NCBI GenBank assembly: GCA_900318935.1
Contig: ONMP01000012.1
Coordinates: 1-35,015 of the forward strand
DNA: 35,015 nucleotides
Origin: an uncultured Actinomycetes bacterium
GTDB taxonomy: Bacteria; Actinomycetota; Coriobacteriia; Coriobacteriales; Atopobiaceae
Direction: 5' to 3'
Position numbers and translations under genes: made by a program. The notes beneath the pieces were generated by a model. The model was not told the origin of the DNA and did no database searches. It saw nothing but the letters and a program-made list of their open reading frames with translations. This document shows, piece by piece, positions 8,733-17,147 of the stretch (within the stretch, counting starts at the first letter, position 1; each line of letters begins with the position of its first letter).

Positions 8733-9979
8733 CAGAGCTCCTTGACAGCGGCAAGCAACTCCTCGACGCGGTCGGTGCGCTCCCACGTAAAGTCAGCATC
8801 CTCGCGACCGAAATGGCCGTAGGCGGCTGTCTTTTCAAAGATAGGACGGCGTAGGTCAAGGTCATGGATGATGGCACCGGGGCGCAGGTCAAAGACCTTC
8901 TTTACCGCACGCTCCAGAACTCGCTCGTCAACCGTCGAGGTCCCGAAGGTGGTCACGAGCACGGAAACCGGATGGCTCACGCCGATGGCGTAAGCGATCT
9001 GCACCTCGCAGCGACGCGCCAAGCCTGCAGCCACGACGTTCTTTGCCACCCAACGCGCCGCATAGGCACCCGAGCGATCCACCTTGGTGCAGTCCTTGCC
9101 ACTGAAGGCACCGCCACCATGTCGGCCCATACCACCGTAGGTGTCCACGATAATCTTTCGTCCGGTCAGACCCGTGTCGCCCATCGGACCGCCCACGACG
9201 AAGCGCCCGGTCGGGTTCACGTAAATCTCGGCGTCAGCCCATGCTATGCCCGCGGCATCAAGAACAGGACCGATCACATGCTGCAGCATGTCGTTCTTGA
9301 TAACGTCCATGCTCTCGATCTCTGGCGCATGCTGCGTGGAGACAACCACAGCCGAGACCTCGACCGGCTCGTCGTCCTCATAGCGCACGGTCACCTGCGT
9401 CTTGCCATCGGGACGCAGGTAGCCCAAGGTTCCATCCTTGCGCACTGCGGCGAGTCGTTCTGCCATGCGCTGAGCCAAATATACGGGCATCGGCATGAGC
9501 ACGTCGGTCTCGTCCGACGCGTAGCCAAACATCATGCCCTGGTCGCCCGCGCCGATGCGCTCGAGCTCGTCCGCGCATTCGCGAGCATACGTACCGTCCA
9601 CGCCCTGCGCAATGTCGGGACTCTGCTCGTGAATCATGTTGATGACGCCACAGGTCTCGCAGTCGAAGCCAAACTTTGCGCGGTCGTAGCCGATGCGCCG
9701 TACCGTGTCGCGCACGATCTTTTGCACGTCGACATAGGCCTGCGTACGAATCTCACCCGCCACGATGACCGTGCCCGTCGTGAGGAAGGTCTCGCAGGCA
9801 CAACGCACGTTCGCGAGCGAAGCCGGCACGTTGGTCGGTGAGACATAGCCCTCGGCTTCGAGCCGCGCCTCCTTGGCGAGTATCGCGTCGAGCACGGCGT
9901 CAGAGATCTGATCCGCCATCTTGTCGGGGTGTCCCTCGGTCACGCTCTCAGAAGTGAAGAAATAGGATCCACCTGTCAT
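8732..9979 (-). CDS. metK: S-adenosylmethionine synthetase
   Basis: This 415-residue protein condenses methionine and ATP to S-adenosylmethionine in the cytosol. It begins [25 protein letters not shown], the ATP/methionine-binding signature; this is quoted here in part as SVTEGHPDK. It carries [12 protein letters not shown], the P-loop-like GGGAFSGKD and the metal-binding region near [13 protein letters not shown]. Length and order match the bacterial family. The start ATG at 9979 has AAAGGGG upstream. The gene is divergent from the XRE regulator, and the TerB-type gene follows with a one-base overlap. I looked for a SAM riboswitch in the 130 bases upstream and saw no convincing fold. A TACACT hexamer about 35 bases upstream of the start could be the -10 box. 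Confidence 0.97.
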   Translation of the reverse strand: MTGGSYFFTSESVTEGHPDKMADQISDAVLDAILAKEARLEAEGYVSPTNVPASLANVRCACETFLTTGTVIVAGEIRTQAYVDVQKIVRDTVRRIGYDRAKFGFDCETCGVINMIHEQSPDIAQGVDGTYARECADELERIGAGDQGMMFGYASDETDVLMPMPVYLAQRMAERLAAVRKDGTLGYLRPDGKTQVTVRYEDDEPVEVSAVVVSTQHAPEIESMDVIKNDMLQHVIGPVLDAAGIAWADAEIYVNPTGRFVVGGPMGDTGLTGRKIIVDTYGGMGRHGGGAFSGKDCTKVDRSGAYAARWVAKNVVAAGLARRCEVQIAYAIGVSHPVSVLVTTFGTSTVDERVLERAVKKVFDLRPGAIIHDLDLRRPIFEKTAAYGHFGREDADFTWERTDRVEELLAAVKEL

Positions 9980-10111
9980 AATTCGCCCCTTTCATCCGTG
10001 AACAAGTGTAGCGCATGTTGTCCCCACATGGAAAAAATGTCACGTATGAAGAGGTTTCTTTACGGGTTGGAGCATCGAACATTAAAGAACGCATCTCAAA
10101 GGACACAAGGC

Positions 10112-10372
10112 ATGAGTGACATCGATATCCGCACCCGCATCGGGTTACGCATAAAGCAAATACGGGCGGAGCGAGGTCTCACACAGGACGCGCTCGCGTA
10201 CGGCATCGGCCTCTCGCGCTCCTACTTGGCCGAGGTCGAGACGGGCAAGCGCAACGTCTCTGCCGTCAACATCGAGCGCATCAGCAATGGCCTTGGTATC
10301 TCGCTCTCGGATTTCTTCTCAGGCGAGCTCTTTGATAGCATCACCCAAGATGACGTGATCTCCCATCCCTAG
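10112..10372 (+). CDS. Small XRE-family transcriptional regulator
   Basis: This 86-residue protein is almost only a helix-turn-helix domain: RIKQIRAERGLTQDALAYGI is followed by the recognition-helix region LSRSYLAEVETGKRNVS, typical of the Cro/C1/SinR (HTH_3) fold. The ATG at 10112 is preceded by AAAGGACACAAGG. Longer in-frame starts exist but would run into the metK coding region on the other strand, so I prefer this one. There is no effector domain. The gene is divergent from metK and could regulate it or itself; this is only suggested by position. Similar short proteins act as controllers of restriction systems, but no such genes are nearby. Confidence 0.85.
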   Translation: MSDIDIRTRIGLRIKQIRAERGLTQDALAYGIGLSRSYLAEVETGKRNVSAVNIERISNGLGISLSDFFSGELFDSITQDDVISHP

Positions 10373-10416
10373 CGACTCCTAAGTGTCCTCCATACCTTAC
10401 GCTCAATTGTCCAAGC

Positions 10417-10441
10417 GCGCATTAGCCAACAGCTAATGTGT
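10417..10441. other. Hairpin between the XRE gene and tRNA-Ala
   Basis: CATTAGC and GCTAATG pair around CAACA, and two outer G-U and one G-C pair lengthen the stem to about 10 bp. No U-run follows. It may end the XRE transcript or stabilise its 3' end. Confidence 0.35.
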
Positions 10442-10481
10442 CACCCCCGAGCGGCACATCTTGTGTGCCTCCAAAAACTTC

Positions 10482-10510
10482 TTGACACGCGCGCGCATTC
10501 CTGCCAGACT
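10482..10510 (+). promoter_or_regulatory. Probable sigma-70-type promoter of tRNA-Ala
   Basis: A consensus TTGACA (10482-10487) stands 17 bases before CAGACT (10505-10510), 12 bases ahead of the mature tRNA. The -10 box is weak, but the spacing to the tRNA 5' end is right. Confidence 0.5.
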
Positions 10511-10522
10511 ATTCGTTGCTTC

Positions 10523-10598
10523 GGGGATGTAGCTCAGTTGGGAGAGCGCTGCCTTCGCAAGGCAGAGGCCGAGGGTTCGAATCCCTTCATCTCCACCA
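10523..10598 (+). tRNA. tRNA-Ala (anticodon CGC)
   Basis: The 76-nt cloverleaf has acceptor stem GGGGATG/CATCTCC with one G-U pair, D-arm AGCTCAGTTGGGAGAGC, anticodon arm CTGCC-TTCGCAA-GGCAG, T-arm GAGGG-TTCGAAT-CCCTT and an encoded CCA end. The anticodon CGC reads GCG alanine codons. Confidence 0.96.
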
Positions 10599-10607
10599 AG
10601 CTTTCTG

Positions 10608-10634
10608 GACCTGGCGGCGGCCGGGTCTTTTTTT
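10608..10634 (+). terminator. Intrinsic terminator after tRNA-Ala
   Basis: GACCTGGC and GCCGGGTC form an 8-bp stem (one G-U pair) around GGCG, followed by seven T residues. It sits 10 bases after the tRNA. Confidence 0.92.
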
Positions 10635-10657
10635 ATCGCTAGAGGACGGGATGAGAC

Positions 10658-11587
10658 ATGAGACTAGATGCTAGCGCCTACGAGCAATGCACGCTCTGCC
10701 CACGTCGTTGCGGAGCACGGCGGACGGAAGGTCAGCGAGGCGTATGCGGCTGCACATCCGAGCTTCTGGTTGCTCGTGCCGCCCTGCATTTCTGGGAGGA
10801 ACCTCCCATCTCGGGTGAGACTGGATCAGGAGCGATATTTTTCTCCGGATGCCCGCTTCGCTGCGTCTTTTGTCAGAACGAGACCATCTCGCACGAAGGT
10901 TTCGGCATCGGGGTAAGCACAGACCGCCTCACCGAGATGATGCTCGAGCTTCAGGACCAAGGCGCCCTCAACATCAACCTCGTGACACCGCTCCACTACA
11001 CCCCGCACGTCATCACCGCCGTCAAGCGCGCACGCGAAGACGGGCTTGCGATTCCCATCGTATGCAACACCTCGGGATACGAGCAGCCTGGGCTCATTCG
11101 CGAACTTGGCGACGTCATCGACATATGGCTGACCGACTTCAAATACGCCTCAAGTGACCTAGCACGACAACTCTCGGGAGCCGGTGACTACCCGGCCATC
11201 GCGTCGGACGCGCTCGCAGAGATGCTGTCCCTGCTCAGGGCTCGCGGTGGGCGTCGCATAACCGCTGACGGAACGATGCTTCAGGGCATCATCGTGCGCC
11301 ACCTCGTCTTGCCTGGCCACGCCGATGACTCATGCGCCGTCGTGAGCCGTGTATGGGATATCACGGGCAACGAAGTCGACCTCTCGATCATGAACCAATA
11401 CACGCCAAATGCTCGATGCCGCACACGCAAAGACGGACTCCAGAACGCCGTGAGCGAGGAAGAATACGACCTCGTCGTATGCCATGCTGACGAGGTCGGG
11501 TTCGAGAACATCTGGTGGCAGGAGGGCGGCACCGTTGGCGAGAGCTTTGTCCCCGCCTTCGATGCCACCGGTGTAAAGAGAGCCTAA
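10658..11587 (+). CDS. PflX-like radical SAM protein
   Basis: This 309-residue protein belongs to the radical SAM superfamily and resembles pyruvate formate-lyase activating enzymes, in particular the PflX group (COG1313). The [4Fe-4S] motif CX3CX2C is GCPLRCVFC (Cys65, Cys69, Cys72). The N-terminus has a second cysteine cluster (Cys11, Cys14, Cys18, Cys30, Cys32) in CTLCPRRCGARR and GVCGC, which is typical of that group. Later radical SAM elements include LVTPLHYTPH and DIWLTDFKYAS. The start ATG at 10658 lies just after the tRNA terminator, and a GGACGGGATGAG stretch provides only a weak ribosome site. The substrate is unknown; no pyruvate formate-lyase gene is in the window. The 3' end converges on the acyltransferase gene and overlaps it by 4 bases. 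Confidence 0.85.
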   Translation: MRLDASAYEQCTLCPRRCGARRTEGQRGVCGCTSELLVARAALHFWEEPPISGETGSGAIFFSGCPLRCVFCQNETISHEGFGIGVSTDRLTEMMLELQDQGALNINLVTPLHYTPHVITAVKRAREDGLAIPIVCNTSGYEQPGLIRELGDVIDIWLTDFKYASSDLARQLSGAGDYPAIASDALAEMLSLLRARGGRRITADGTMLQGIIVRHLVLPGHADDSCAVVSRVWDITGNEVDLSIMNQYTPNARCRTRKDGLQNAVSEEEYDLVVCHADEVGFENIWWQEGGTVGESFVPAFDATGVKRA

Positions 11588-14160
11588 TCCTTGCTTGTGC
11601 TGTCCGAATCGCTAGTGCTCGTATCAGACCCTGTACTCGAATCCGACTTCGTCGTACTCGAGTCAGACCCCGTCTCGGATGTGGACTCATCACTGTCAGA
11701 GGTGCTTCCGCTACCGCTGGCATCCTCGCTGTCGCCTGAGCTGGACTCGCTCGTCCCAGACTCATCAGTGCTCTCGGTATCGCTTGAATCATCAGAGTCG
11801 CTGGTATAGCTGTAGACGTAGTCGTACGAGCCGTACATCTCCTCGATCTCCTCCTCGTTCTCGGAGGGCTCTGCATCGGGATTGCGAACCTTGACCTTCT
11901 CCTTGACGAGACTCACGTAGGCGGCGATACCCTCCTCAGTCAGATGTATGCCATCGGCCTCAAACCAGTCATCGTGATCCTTCGAGGCGGAGAACCAGTC
12001 AATGACTTGCACGTTCGGAGTGGTAGCTGCGTTTTCAATCATCTGATTGTTCGGATCCTGCCAAGACCCTCCTCGCACGTTGACAATCCAAAGGTCCTTA
12101 TCCTTGCCGACGGCATTCACAAAGTCGCTCACGTCGTTTGCCGAGAGCTGTGCCTCGTTGCCGATAGCCAGGACGACAGCGGTGCCGATGACGTCCTGAT
12201 CCACATAGTTAAGGTAAGCTTTCATGACATCTTGGGACTTGCGTCCGTCTGCCGTGTCGATGATGCCCTTGGGGAAGACCTTCGCCAAGGCGTCAGCAGC
12301 ACCGAGGCTTACGGTATCACCCATAAAGGTAACGTCGTAGACGGTATTTGTATCATCAGGAATCTCGTACTCCATGGTGTCCACTACGAGCTTTGCGAAA
12401 GCGTCTCTTCCGTCCCACGTGAGATGGATACCGTCCTCGATGAGCCAGTCCTCATGGCCCTCGGTCGCACCGTTCCAGTCGATAAGATGCACGTTGTCAT
12501 AGTGCTCCACATACTCGTCGATGAGTGCATTGTTGTCTATGTCCTTGGCGTTGGGACTGCGCAGGTTCACGAGCCACAGATCGCGATCCTTGCCCACGAG
12601 TGCACGCATCTCATCCAAATCGCTTTGCGTCAACACGCCGTTGGTGCCAATGCTTATGACTACCTGATCCCCCACGATGTTTGGTTTCTGACTAATGTAG
12701 TCACGCAATGCAGCAATGGCATCATATGCCTGACGCTCACCCATCGTGTCGATGAGTCCATGCGGGAAGGCCTCGTTGAGCTGTTCGTTCGCACCGAGCG
12801 ACACCGAGTCGCCGATAAACACGACATCGTAGACACCATCCTGCAAGGGCTTCTTGAGCGAGGTATGCATTACCTTGCGCTCCTCGGGCCTGTCGCCCGC
12901 TATCGTCACGGGATCTACCGTGACAAGTCCATACACGGTGAACGCAGCACCTATCAATGTGAGTGCTAACGCGGGAGCCGCAACGCCAAGCTTCGCACGG
13001 AGTGGCACCTGAGCGCTCGACCCTTCCGCATCCGCACCTTCGCGAGCGGGACGGCCCAGCTTACGCAAGGGTACCTCCACGAAACGATACGACATCTCGG
13101 CTACCACCAAAATGATGACTAGCTCGAGCAGAAGCTTCCACCATGGAATGCCCGTCGTGTTGTTGAGCGGATTCATGAGCTCCAAGAGCGGGTAATGCCA
13201 CACGTAGATGGCAAACGAGCGCGAGCCTATCCATGCAAGCGGCTTCCACGACATGGCCTTGGCGAAATAGCTGCGATCGGGAACGAGTCCCGCAATCGCG
13301 CCGACCGACAAGAGCGAGCAGAGCAGGAAACCCCCATAGTACGAGAAAGCCGTGTAGCCTTCCGTGAAGAGCATCATGAGCACGATGCCGACAACGCATA
13401 ATGGACCGATGAGGATTGGAACGGTAGCGGCGAAGCCCTCGAGATGACGCGCCCTGCTCTTGCTCATGCGATCAAAAGGCCAGACGATGGCCAACCAGCA
13501 ACCCAGAAGCAGACTCATCGCACGCGTGTCCGTACCGTAGTACGGCCTCGACGGGTCGGCACCGGGAACGTACAGCAACGCCATGAGCAGTGCGGAAAGA
13601 AGAGCTGCCACAAGTGTTCCGACACACACCGTCCGCCTCGGGACCTTCTTGCGCATCAACAGGTAAAAGATCGGCGGCCAGATGAGATAGAACTGCGCCT
13701 CGATGGCAAGTGACCAGAAATGCGTCAGCGGCGAAGGATTGCCCGCTGCGGCAAAGTACGACTCGTTGCTAAAGATCTTTGTCCAGTTAATCACCATCAG
13801 AAGGGCGGGAACGATGTCAGGTCGCATCTTTGTGAAGAGCGCTGCATCGGCGAATGCGCATACCGCCCCCGTCACCGCCACGAACACGAGGCAGGTCGGC
13901 ATGAGCCGGGCAATGCGACGACGCCAAAACGAGCCGAGACTGATGGTGCCCCGCGTCTTGCTGAACTCGCGCATGAGTCCCGCGGTCACCAAATAGCCCG
14001 AAAGCACAAAGAGAACCGTTACACCTAGGAGTCCTCCCCCACACCAGCTCAGTCGCATGTGATAGGCAATAACACCCAAGGCACAGAGTGCCCTCAGACC
14101 ATCGAGAGAGTCGACATAGCGCGACGTAGGCTTAGCCTGCGTTTGTCCCATCTGAGCCAT
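11584..14160 (-). CDS. Membrane acyltransferase with two tandem SGNH domains
   Basis: This 858-residue protein starts at ATG 14160, with AAGGGGAG 10 bases upstream. Residues about 15-415 form an Acyl_transf_3/OafA-type membrane domain of about 10 helices, with the motif His at AYHM (34) and the FVLSGYLVTAGLM region. Two SGNH-hydrolase-like domains follow: copy 1 about 443-600 and copy 2 about 607-757. Copy 1 keeps the catalytic blocks GDS (Ser452), GTN (Asn507) and DGIH (Asp576, His579). Copy 2 has GDT (Thr616) for GDS and GNE for GTN, but keeps DGIH (736-739). The last about 75 residues are an acidic Ser/Asp/Thr tail. The OafA/OatA-type role is O-acylation of peptidoglycan or surface glycans. 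The neighbouring WecA/TagO-type gene fits a glycan substrate, but the substrate is unknown. Confidence 0.88.
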   Translation of the reverse strand: MAQMGQTQAKPTSRYVDSLDGLRALCALGVIAYHMRLSWCGGGLLGVTVLFVLSGYLVTAGLMREFSKTRGTISLGSFWRRRIARLMPTCLVFVAVTGAVCAFADAALFTKMRPDIVPALLMVINWTKIFSNESYFAAAGNPSPLTHFWSLAIEAQFYLIWPPIFYLLMRKKVPRRTVCVGTLVAALLSALLMALLYVPGADPSRPYYGTDTRAMSLLLGCWLAIVWPFDRMSKSRARHLEGFAATVPILIGPLCVVGIVLMMLFTEGYTAFSYYGGFLLCSLLSVGAIAGLVPDRSYFAKAMSWKPLAWIGSRSFAIYVWHYPLLELMNPLNNTTGIPWWKLLLELVIILVVAEMSYRFVEVPLRKLGRPAREGADAEGSSAQVPLRAKLGVAAPALALTLIGAAFTVYGLVTVDPVTIAGDRPEERKVMHTSLKKPLQDGVYDVVFIGDSVSLGANEQLNEAFPHGLIDTMGERQAYDAIAALRDYISQKPNIVGDQVVISIGTNGVLTQSDLDEMRALVGKDRDLWLVNLRSPNAKDIDNNALIDEYVEHYDNVHLIDWNGATEGHEDWLIEDGIHLTWDGRDAFAKLVVDTMEYEIPDDTNTVYDVTFMGDTVSLGAADALAKVFPKGIIDTADGRKSQDVMKAYLNYVDQDVIGTAVVLAIGNEAQLSANDVSDFVNAVGKDKDLWIVNVRGGSWQDPNNQMIENAATTPNVQVIDWFSASKDHDDWFEADGIHLTEEGIAAYVSLVKEKVKVRNPDAEPSENEEEIEEMYGSYDYVYSYTSDSDDSSDTESTDESGTSESSSGDSEDASGSGSTSDSDESTSETGSDSSTTKSDSSTGSDTSTSDSDSTSKD

Positions 14161-14240
14161 GTAGACGCCACTCCCCTTCTTGCACCGTACACGTATCATC
14201 GTGTTAAAAGGATAGCGTACCGCCGTCCTTAAGCCAACAC

Positions 14241-14405
14241 AAAAAGCGCCCCTGCGGTTGCTATTATGAACCCACCTCTCAAAGGTGGGTGTCCTCGTCG
14301 CCTGTTCCAGCTTCCCCAACAACGGAGGATCCCTGTACTGAGCACGAGATATGGACTCCCAAACAACACTTGTCGGTTCACCCAGTTTGCACCGCAGGAA
14401 ACGCT
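14241..14405 (-). ncRNA. ssrS: Probable 6S RNA
   Basis: The minus strand here folds like a 6S RNA of about 165 nt. The 5' end (GCGTTTCCTGCGGTGC) pairs with the 3' end (GCAACCGCAGGGGCGC) in a long closing stem that contains the perfect block CCTGCGGT/ACCGCAGG. It is followed by TTTTTGTG as terminator (14245-14238). A conserved-looking 3' hairpin lies at 14270-14290: ACCCACCT and AGGTGGGT around TTGAG, in the context CGACGAGGACACCCACC, which closely recalls the 3' half of known 6S RNAs. A -10-like TACTAT (14417-14412) places the transcription start at about 14405. 6S RNA binds the sigma-70 holoenzyme and damps transcription in stationary phase. A covariance-model search was not possible. Confidence 0.72.
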
Positions 14406-14516
14406 AACTACATAGTAGGGCTTTTGTTGCATAAGAACAGTCTTGACATGTCGGCGATGTAAGAAAAAATAGAAAGATAGCAACGATTGACTGTCACGGA
14501 AGGAGGCGCATCGGCG
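14406..14516. other. Divergent spacer between 6S RNA and the WecA/TagO-type gene
   Basis: With the 6S RNA and the 80 bases between it and the acyltransferase start, this spacer makes up a 356-base stretch without protein genes. It holds the -10-like TACTAT for the 6S RNA and a TTGACA (14443-14448) pointing to the + strand, for which I see no good -10 box. Confidence 0.4.
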
Positions 14517-15716
14517 ATGGGATGGTGGATACCATTCGTAATCCTCTTTTCCACGGCGCTCGTAATCGCGCTGCTCGTCACTCCGCTCGCCCGGCGCCTT
14601 GCGTGGCGACTCGGGTCGGTGGACTATCCGGGTGGTCGTCGGATCAACTGCAAGCCGCTGCCCCGCATGGGCGGAATCGCCATCTTTTGTTCGCTTATCG
14701 CCGGCACGTTCATGCAAACCCTGGGGTTCAGGGTGTTTGGCTGGCCCTCCGTCGTCGTCGGGGGCATGCGTCCGCCCGGAAGCGTCAACTATCCGGCACT
14801 CTTGTTGGGCTTCTGCATCGTCTTTCTCACCGGTCTCTTGGATGACTATCTGGAGCTGAACCCCAAGCAGAAGCTTCTTGGTCAGAGCCTGGCAGCCGTC
14901 ATCGCCGTGTCTGGGGGGCTCATGATCGACGTCGTCGTAAACCCCTTTACCAACGACGGCATCTATCTCGGCTGGGCTGCATGGCCCATCACGGTCTGCT
15001 ATCTCGTGGCCTATGCAAACATCTTTAACCTCATCGATGGTATGGACGGCCTCTCCGCCGGCATCGCCTGCATCGCCAGCATCACGATGTGGGTGGTCTC
15101 GACCATGGCGGGCCACCTCGATGCCGCGGCACTCTCCATCGTGCTTGCAGGGGCAACCTTGGGGTTTCTCCGTTACAACTTCAACCCCGCCTCCATCATC
15201 CTCGGTGACTCAGGCGCACTGCTCATCGGTTTCGCGCTCGGCACGGTATCGCTCCTCTCGGTGCAACGCGTAGCCGGCCTCACCTCCATCATCGTTCCAC
15301 TCGTGATATCGGGCATCCCCATCATCGACACGTTCTCGGCCATCGTGCGTCGCGGAAGGGCCCACGTGAGCATTGGCCAAGCCGACAAGGGACATATACA
15401 CCACCGACTCCTAGACGAGGGTTTCAATCAGCGTCAGACCGTGCTATTCATCTACCTCTGGACAGGCCTTCTCAGCATTGGTTCCATCGTGATGACCCAG
15501 GTCGGTGTCGCTCCTCGCATCGCGATTTTTTGCTTTCTCATCGTCGCGTCGGTGCTCTTTGCAATGCGGCTGCATCTCTTTAGGCCAGTACTCCTGCACC
15601 ACTACAACCCCGAGACGGGCCGCGACGAACTCGTGGGTCCCCAGGATGAGGCCTTCGAGGAGGAAGCCGAGAGGTTCGAAGAGGAACATCCGATCTTTCC
15701 CCACGTCGGAGAGTAA
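14517..15716 (+). CDS. Undecaprenyl-phosphate sugar-1-phosphate transferase, WecA/TagO type
   Basis: This 399-residue polytopic membrane protein belongs to the polyprenyl-phosphate sugar-1-phosphate transferase family (glycosyltransferase 4). It transfers a sugar-1-phosphate, usually GlcNAc-1-P from UDP-GlcNAc, to undecaprenyl phosphate to begin wall teichoic acid or other surface glycan synthesis. Signatures are MGGIAIF, the metal-binding pair LLDD (Asp109/Asp110), NIFNLIDGMDGLSAG (about 168-182), LGDSGALLIGF, and the His-rich loop KGHIHHRLLDEG, which separates WecA/TagO enzymes from MraY. ATG 14517 has AGGAGG 10 bases upstream, which decides against the TTG at 14487. About 10-11 helices precede an acidic tail (EEEAERFEEEHP). 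The divergent acyltransferase could modify the glycan it starts. Confidence 0.92.
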   Translation: MGWWIPFVILFSTALVIALLVTPLARRLAWRLGSVDYPGGRRINCKPLPRMGGIAIFCSLIAGTFMQTLGFRVFGWPSVVVGGMRPPGSVNYPALLLGFCIVFLTGLLDDYLELNPKQKLLGQSLAAVIAVSGGLMIDVVVNPFTNDGIYLGWAAWPITVCYLVAYANIFNLIDGMDGLSAGIACIASITMWVVSTMAGHLDAAALSIVLAGATLGFLRYNFNPASIILGDSGALLIGFALGTVSLLSVQRVAGLTSIIVPLVISGIPIIDTFSAIVRRGRAHVSIGQADKGHIHHRLLDEGFNQRQTVLFIYLWTGLLSIGSIVMTQVGVAPRIAIFCFLIVASVLFAMRLHLFRPVLLHHYNPETGRDELVGPQDEAFEEEAERFEEEHPIFPHVGE

Positions 15717-15722
15717 AAGAAA

Positions 15723-15746
15723 GACCCCGGCATCGCAGCCGGGGTC
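15723..15746 (-). terminator. Terminator of the infC-rpmI-rplT operon
   Basis: Perfect arms GACCCCGGC/GCCGGGGTC surround a 6-base loop. On the minus strand TTTCTTTTA follows, which suits rplT 25 bases away. On the plus strand it lies just after the WecA/TagO-type stop but is less U-rich, so it may act in both directions. Confidence 0.9.
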
Positions 15747-15771
15747 TCCTCACTCAATCTGATATGCGAAC

Positions 15772-16134
15772 CTACTCCTGCTCGAGCGCCTTCTTTGCGA
15801 CGTCAGCGAGGGCGGCAAAGCCCTGCTCGTCCTCGTAGGCGATGGCAGCAAGGACCTTACGGTCGAGCTCGACGCCCGCGAGCTTGAGACCATGCATGAA
15901 GCGGCTGTAGGACAGGTCGTTCATGCGAGCGGCAGCGTTGATGCGCTGAATCCACAGGCCGCGGATGTCACGCTTCTTGTTGCGGCGATCACGATACTGA
16001 TACTGCAGGGAGTGCTGCACCTGCTCCTTCATGCCACGGAAGGTACGCGAACGTACGCCGTAATAGCCCTTCGAACGTTCCTTCAGCGTGTTGCGCTTCT
16101 TGCGACCTGCGACGGCGCGCTTGATTCGTGCCAT
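15772..16134 (-). CDS. rplT: 50S ribosomal protein L20
   Basis: This 120-residue protein is the full-length L20 family member, needed for early 50S assembly and binding 23S rRNA through its basic N-terminal helix. It begins [19 protein letters not shown], with [16 protein letters not shown] and the rRNA-binding [21 protein letters not shown] following. The start at 16134 has GAGGAG 11 bases upstream. It is the last gene of infC-rpmI-rplT. In other bacteria L20 represses this operon by binding its mRNA, which makes the long infC leader a candidate target. Confidence 0.98.
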   Translation of the reverse strand: MARIKRAVAGRKKRNTLKERSKGYYGVRSRTFRGMKEQVQHSLQYQYRDRRNKKRDIRGLWIQRINAAARMNDLSYSRFMHGLKLAGVELDRKVLAAIAYEDEQGFAALADVAKKALEQE

Positions 16135-16154
16135 AGTATATCAACTCCTCAAAT

Positions 16155-16352
16155 CTAGTTCTTGCCCATCCTCTGGCTCACGACCTTGGCGTCACCCTTG
16201 GTGAGCTCGGTCTCCTGACGGAAACCGCGAATGCGCTTGGGCGACTTCTTGGTGAGAATGTGGCTCTTGAACGCCTTGGCACGCATGATCTTGCCGGTAC
16301 CAGTGCGACGGAAGCGCTTGGCCGACCCCTTGTGCGTCTTCATCTTAGGCAT
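16155..16352 (-). CDS. rpmI: 50S ribosomal protein L35
   Basis: This is a 65-residue basic protein typical of L35: [20 protein letters not shown], then [20 protein letters not shown]. It starts three bases after the infC stop, with its ribosome site (AAGAAGGGAAG) inside the end of infC, so the two are probably translationally coupled. rplT follows after 20 bases. Confidence 0.97.
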   Translation of the reverse strand: MPKMKTHKGSAKRFRRTGTGKIMRAKAFKSHILTKKSPKRIRGFRQETELTKGDAKVVSQRMGKN

Positions 16353-16355
16353 GAG

Positions 16356-16934
16356 TTATCTTCCCTTCTTCTGGTTGTTGTCTTCGCCCTCGTCCTGAAG
16401 CTCCTCTTTGTCGAAGGCTCCACGTATGGGGGCGACGAGCATGTGCATGTTGCGACCCTCCATCTTTGGCTGCTGCTCAACAGTTGCATACGGACGCAAG
16501 TCCTCTGCAAGACGATCGAGCACGTTCAAGCCCTGCTCCGGGTGAGCCATCTCGCGGCCACGGAACATGATGGTGATCTTTACGCGGGCACCCTTACGCA
16601 GGAAACGCATGACGTGGTTCTTCTTGGTCTCGTAGTCGCCCACGTCAATCTTTGGGCGGAACTTCATTTCCTTGACCTCGACCCGCACCTGCTTCTTGCG
16701 CGCGGCCTTTGCCTTGCGGTCCTGCTCGTACTTATACTTGCTGTAGTCCATGACCTTGCATACGGGAGGCTCAGCGTTCGGAGCAATCTCCACAAGGTCC
16801 ATGTTTTGCTCGCGCGCGATGCGAAGTGCGTCACGCACGCCAAAGAGACCGAGCTGCGTGCCGTCGGCAGCTATGAGCCTGCACGTCCGCGATGTGATCT
16901 CTTCGTTGATGCGGGGACCCTCGTTCCTGGCTAT
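16356..16934 (-). CDS. infC: Translation initiation factor IF-3, AUA start
   Basis: IF-3 keeps the ribosomal subunits apart and checks start-codon choice. The C-terminal domain (KMDYSKYKYEQ-like, VKEMKFRPKIDVGDYETKK, RGREMAHPEQG) is clear. The N-terminal domain (RINEEITSRTCRLIAADGTQ, then LVEIAPNAEPP) is only complete if translation starts upstream of GTG 16838. In that frame a TAG stands at 16940-16938, then AAG, then ATA at 16934, which is the only initiator-like codon before RINEEI. AAGGAAGG lies 8 bases before ATA. I therefore call an AUA start, giving 192 residues. infC of other bacteria is known for rare AUU/AUA/AUC starts, by which IF-3 represses its own synthesis. Starting at GTG 16838 would remove most of the N-terminal domain. 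Confidence 0.88.
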   Translation of the reverse strand: MARNEGPRINEEITSRTCRLIAADGTQLGLFGVRDALRIAREQNMDLVEIAPNAEPPVCKVMDYSKYKYEQDRKAKAARKKQVRVEVKEMKFRPKIDVGDYETKKNHVMRFLRKGARVKITIMFRGREMAHPEQGLNVLDRLAEDLRPYATVEQQPKMEGRNMHMLVAPIRGAFDKEELQDEGEDNNQKKGR

Positions 16935-16954
16935 CTTCTACACCTTCCTTTCAT

Positions 16955-16972
16955 TGCGATGCGCGCATCGCA
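16955..16972 (-). promoter_or_regulatory. 18-bp perfect palindrome just upstream of the infC ribosome site
   Basis: TGCGATGCGCGCATCGCA is a complete 18-bp palindrome ending only a few bases before the AAGGAAGG site of infC. In RNA it would be a compact hairpin or a dimerising loop near the AUA start, and is a candidate autoregulatory element of the infC leader. Confidence 0.45.
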
Positions 16973-17147
16973 CTCCTTGCGGCTCACGCCACAAAAAAAC
17001 TGCCTTCCCAGCCACGCACAGCCAAGGAGACAGCAAAACAAAGCGTAGTATGACAGATACCACGCACTTCGTTTCATGAAACCAGGCAGCTGCACACGGC
17101 GCCGCGTAGGTGGGGACGGGACGAACCTATCCCACTTAGCAGAAAGT

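Noticed and set aside
9980-10111. Possible SAM riboswitch upstream of metK
   Set aside because: The spacer is short and I could not build the multi-helix fold of any SAM riboswitch class; only promoter-like elements are seen.
11944-12969. 341-codon frame on the plus strand opposite the acyltransferase SGNH domains
   Set aside because: The minus-strand gene has catalytic motifs throughout this stretch; the plus frame has none and starts without a ribosome site.
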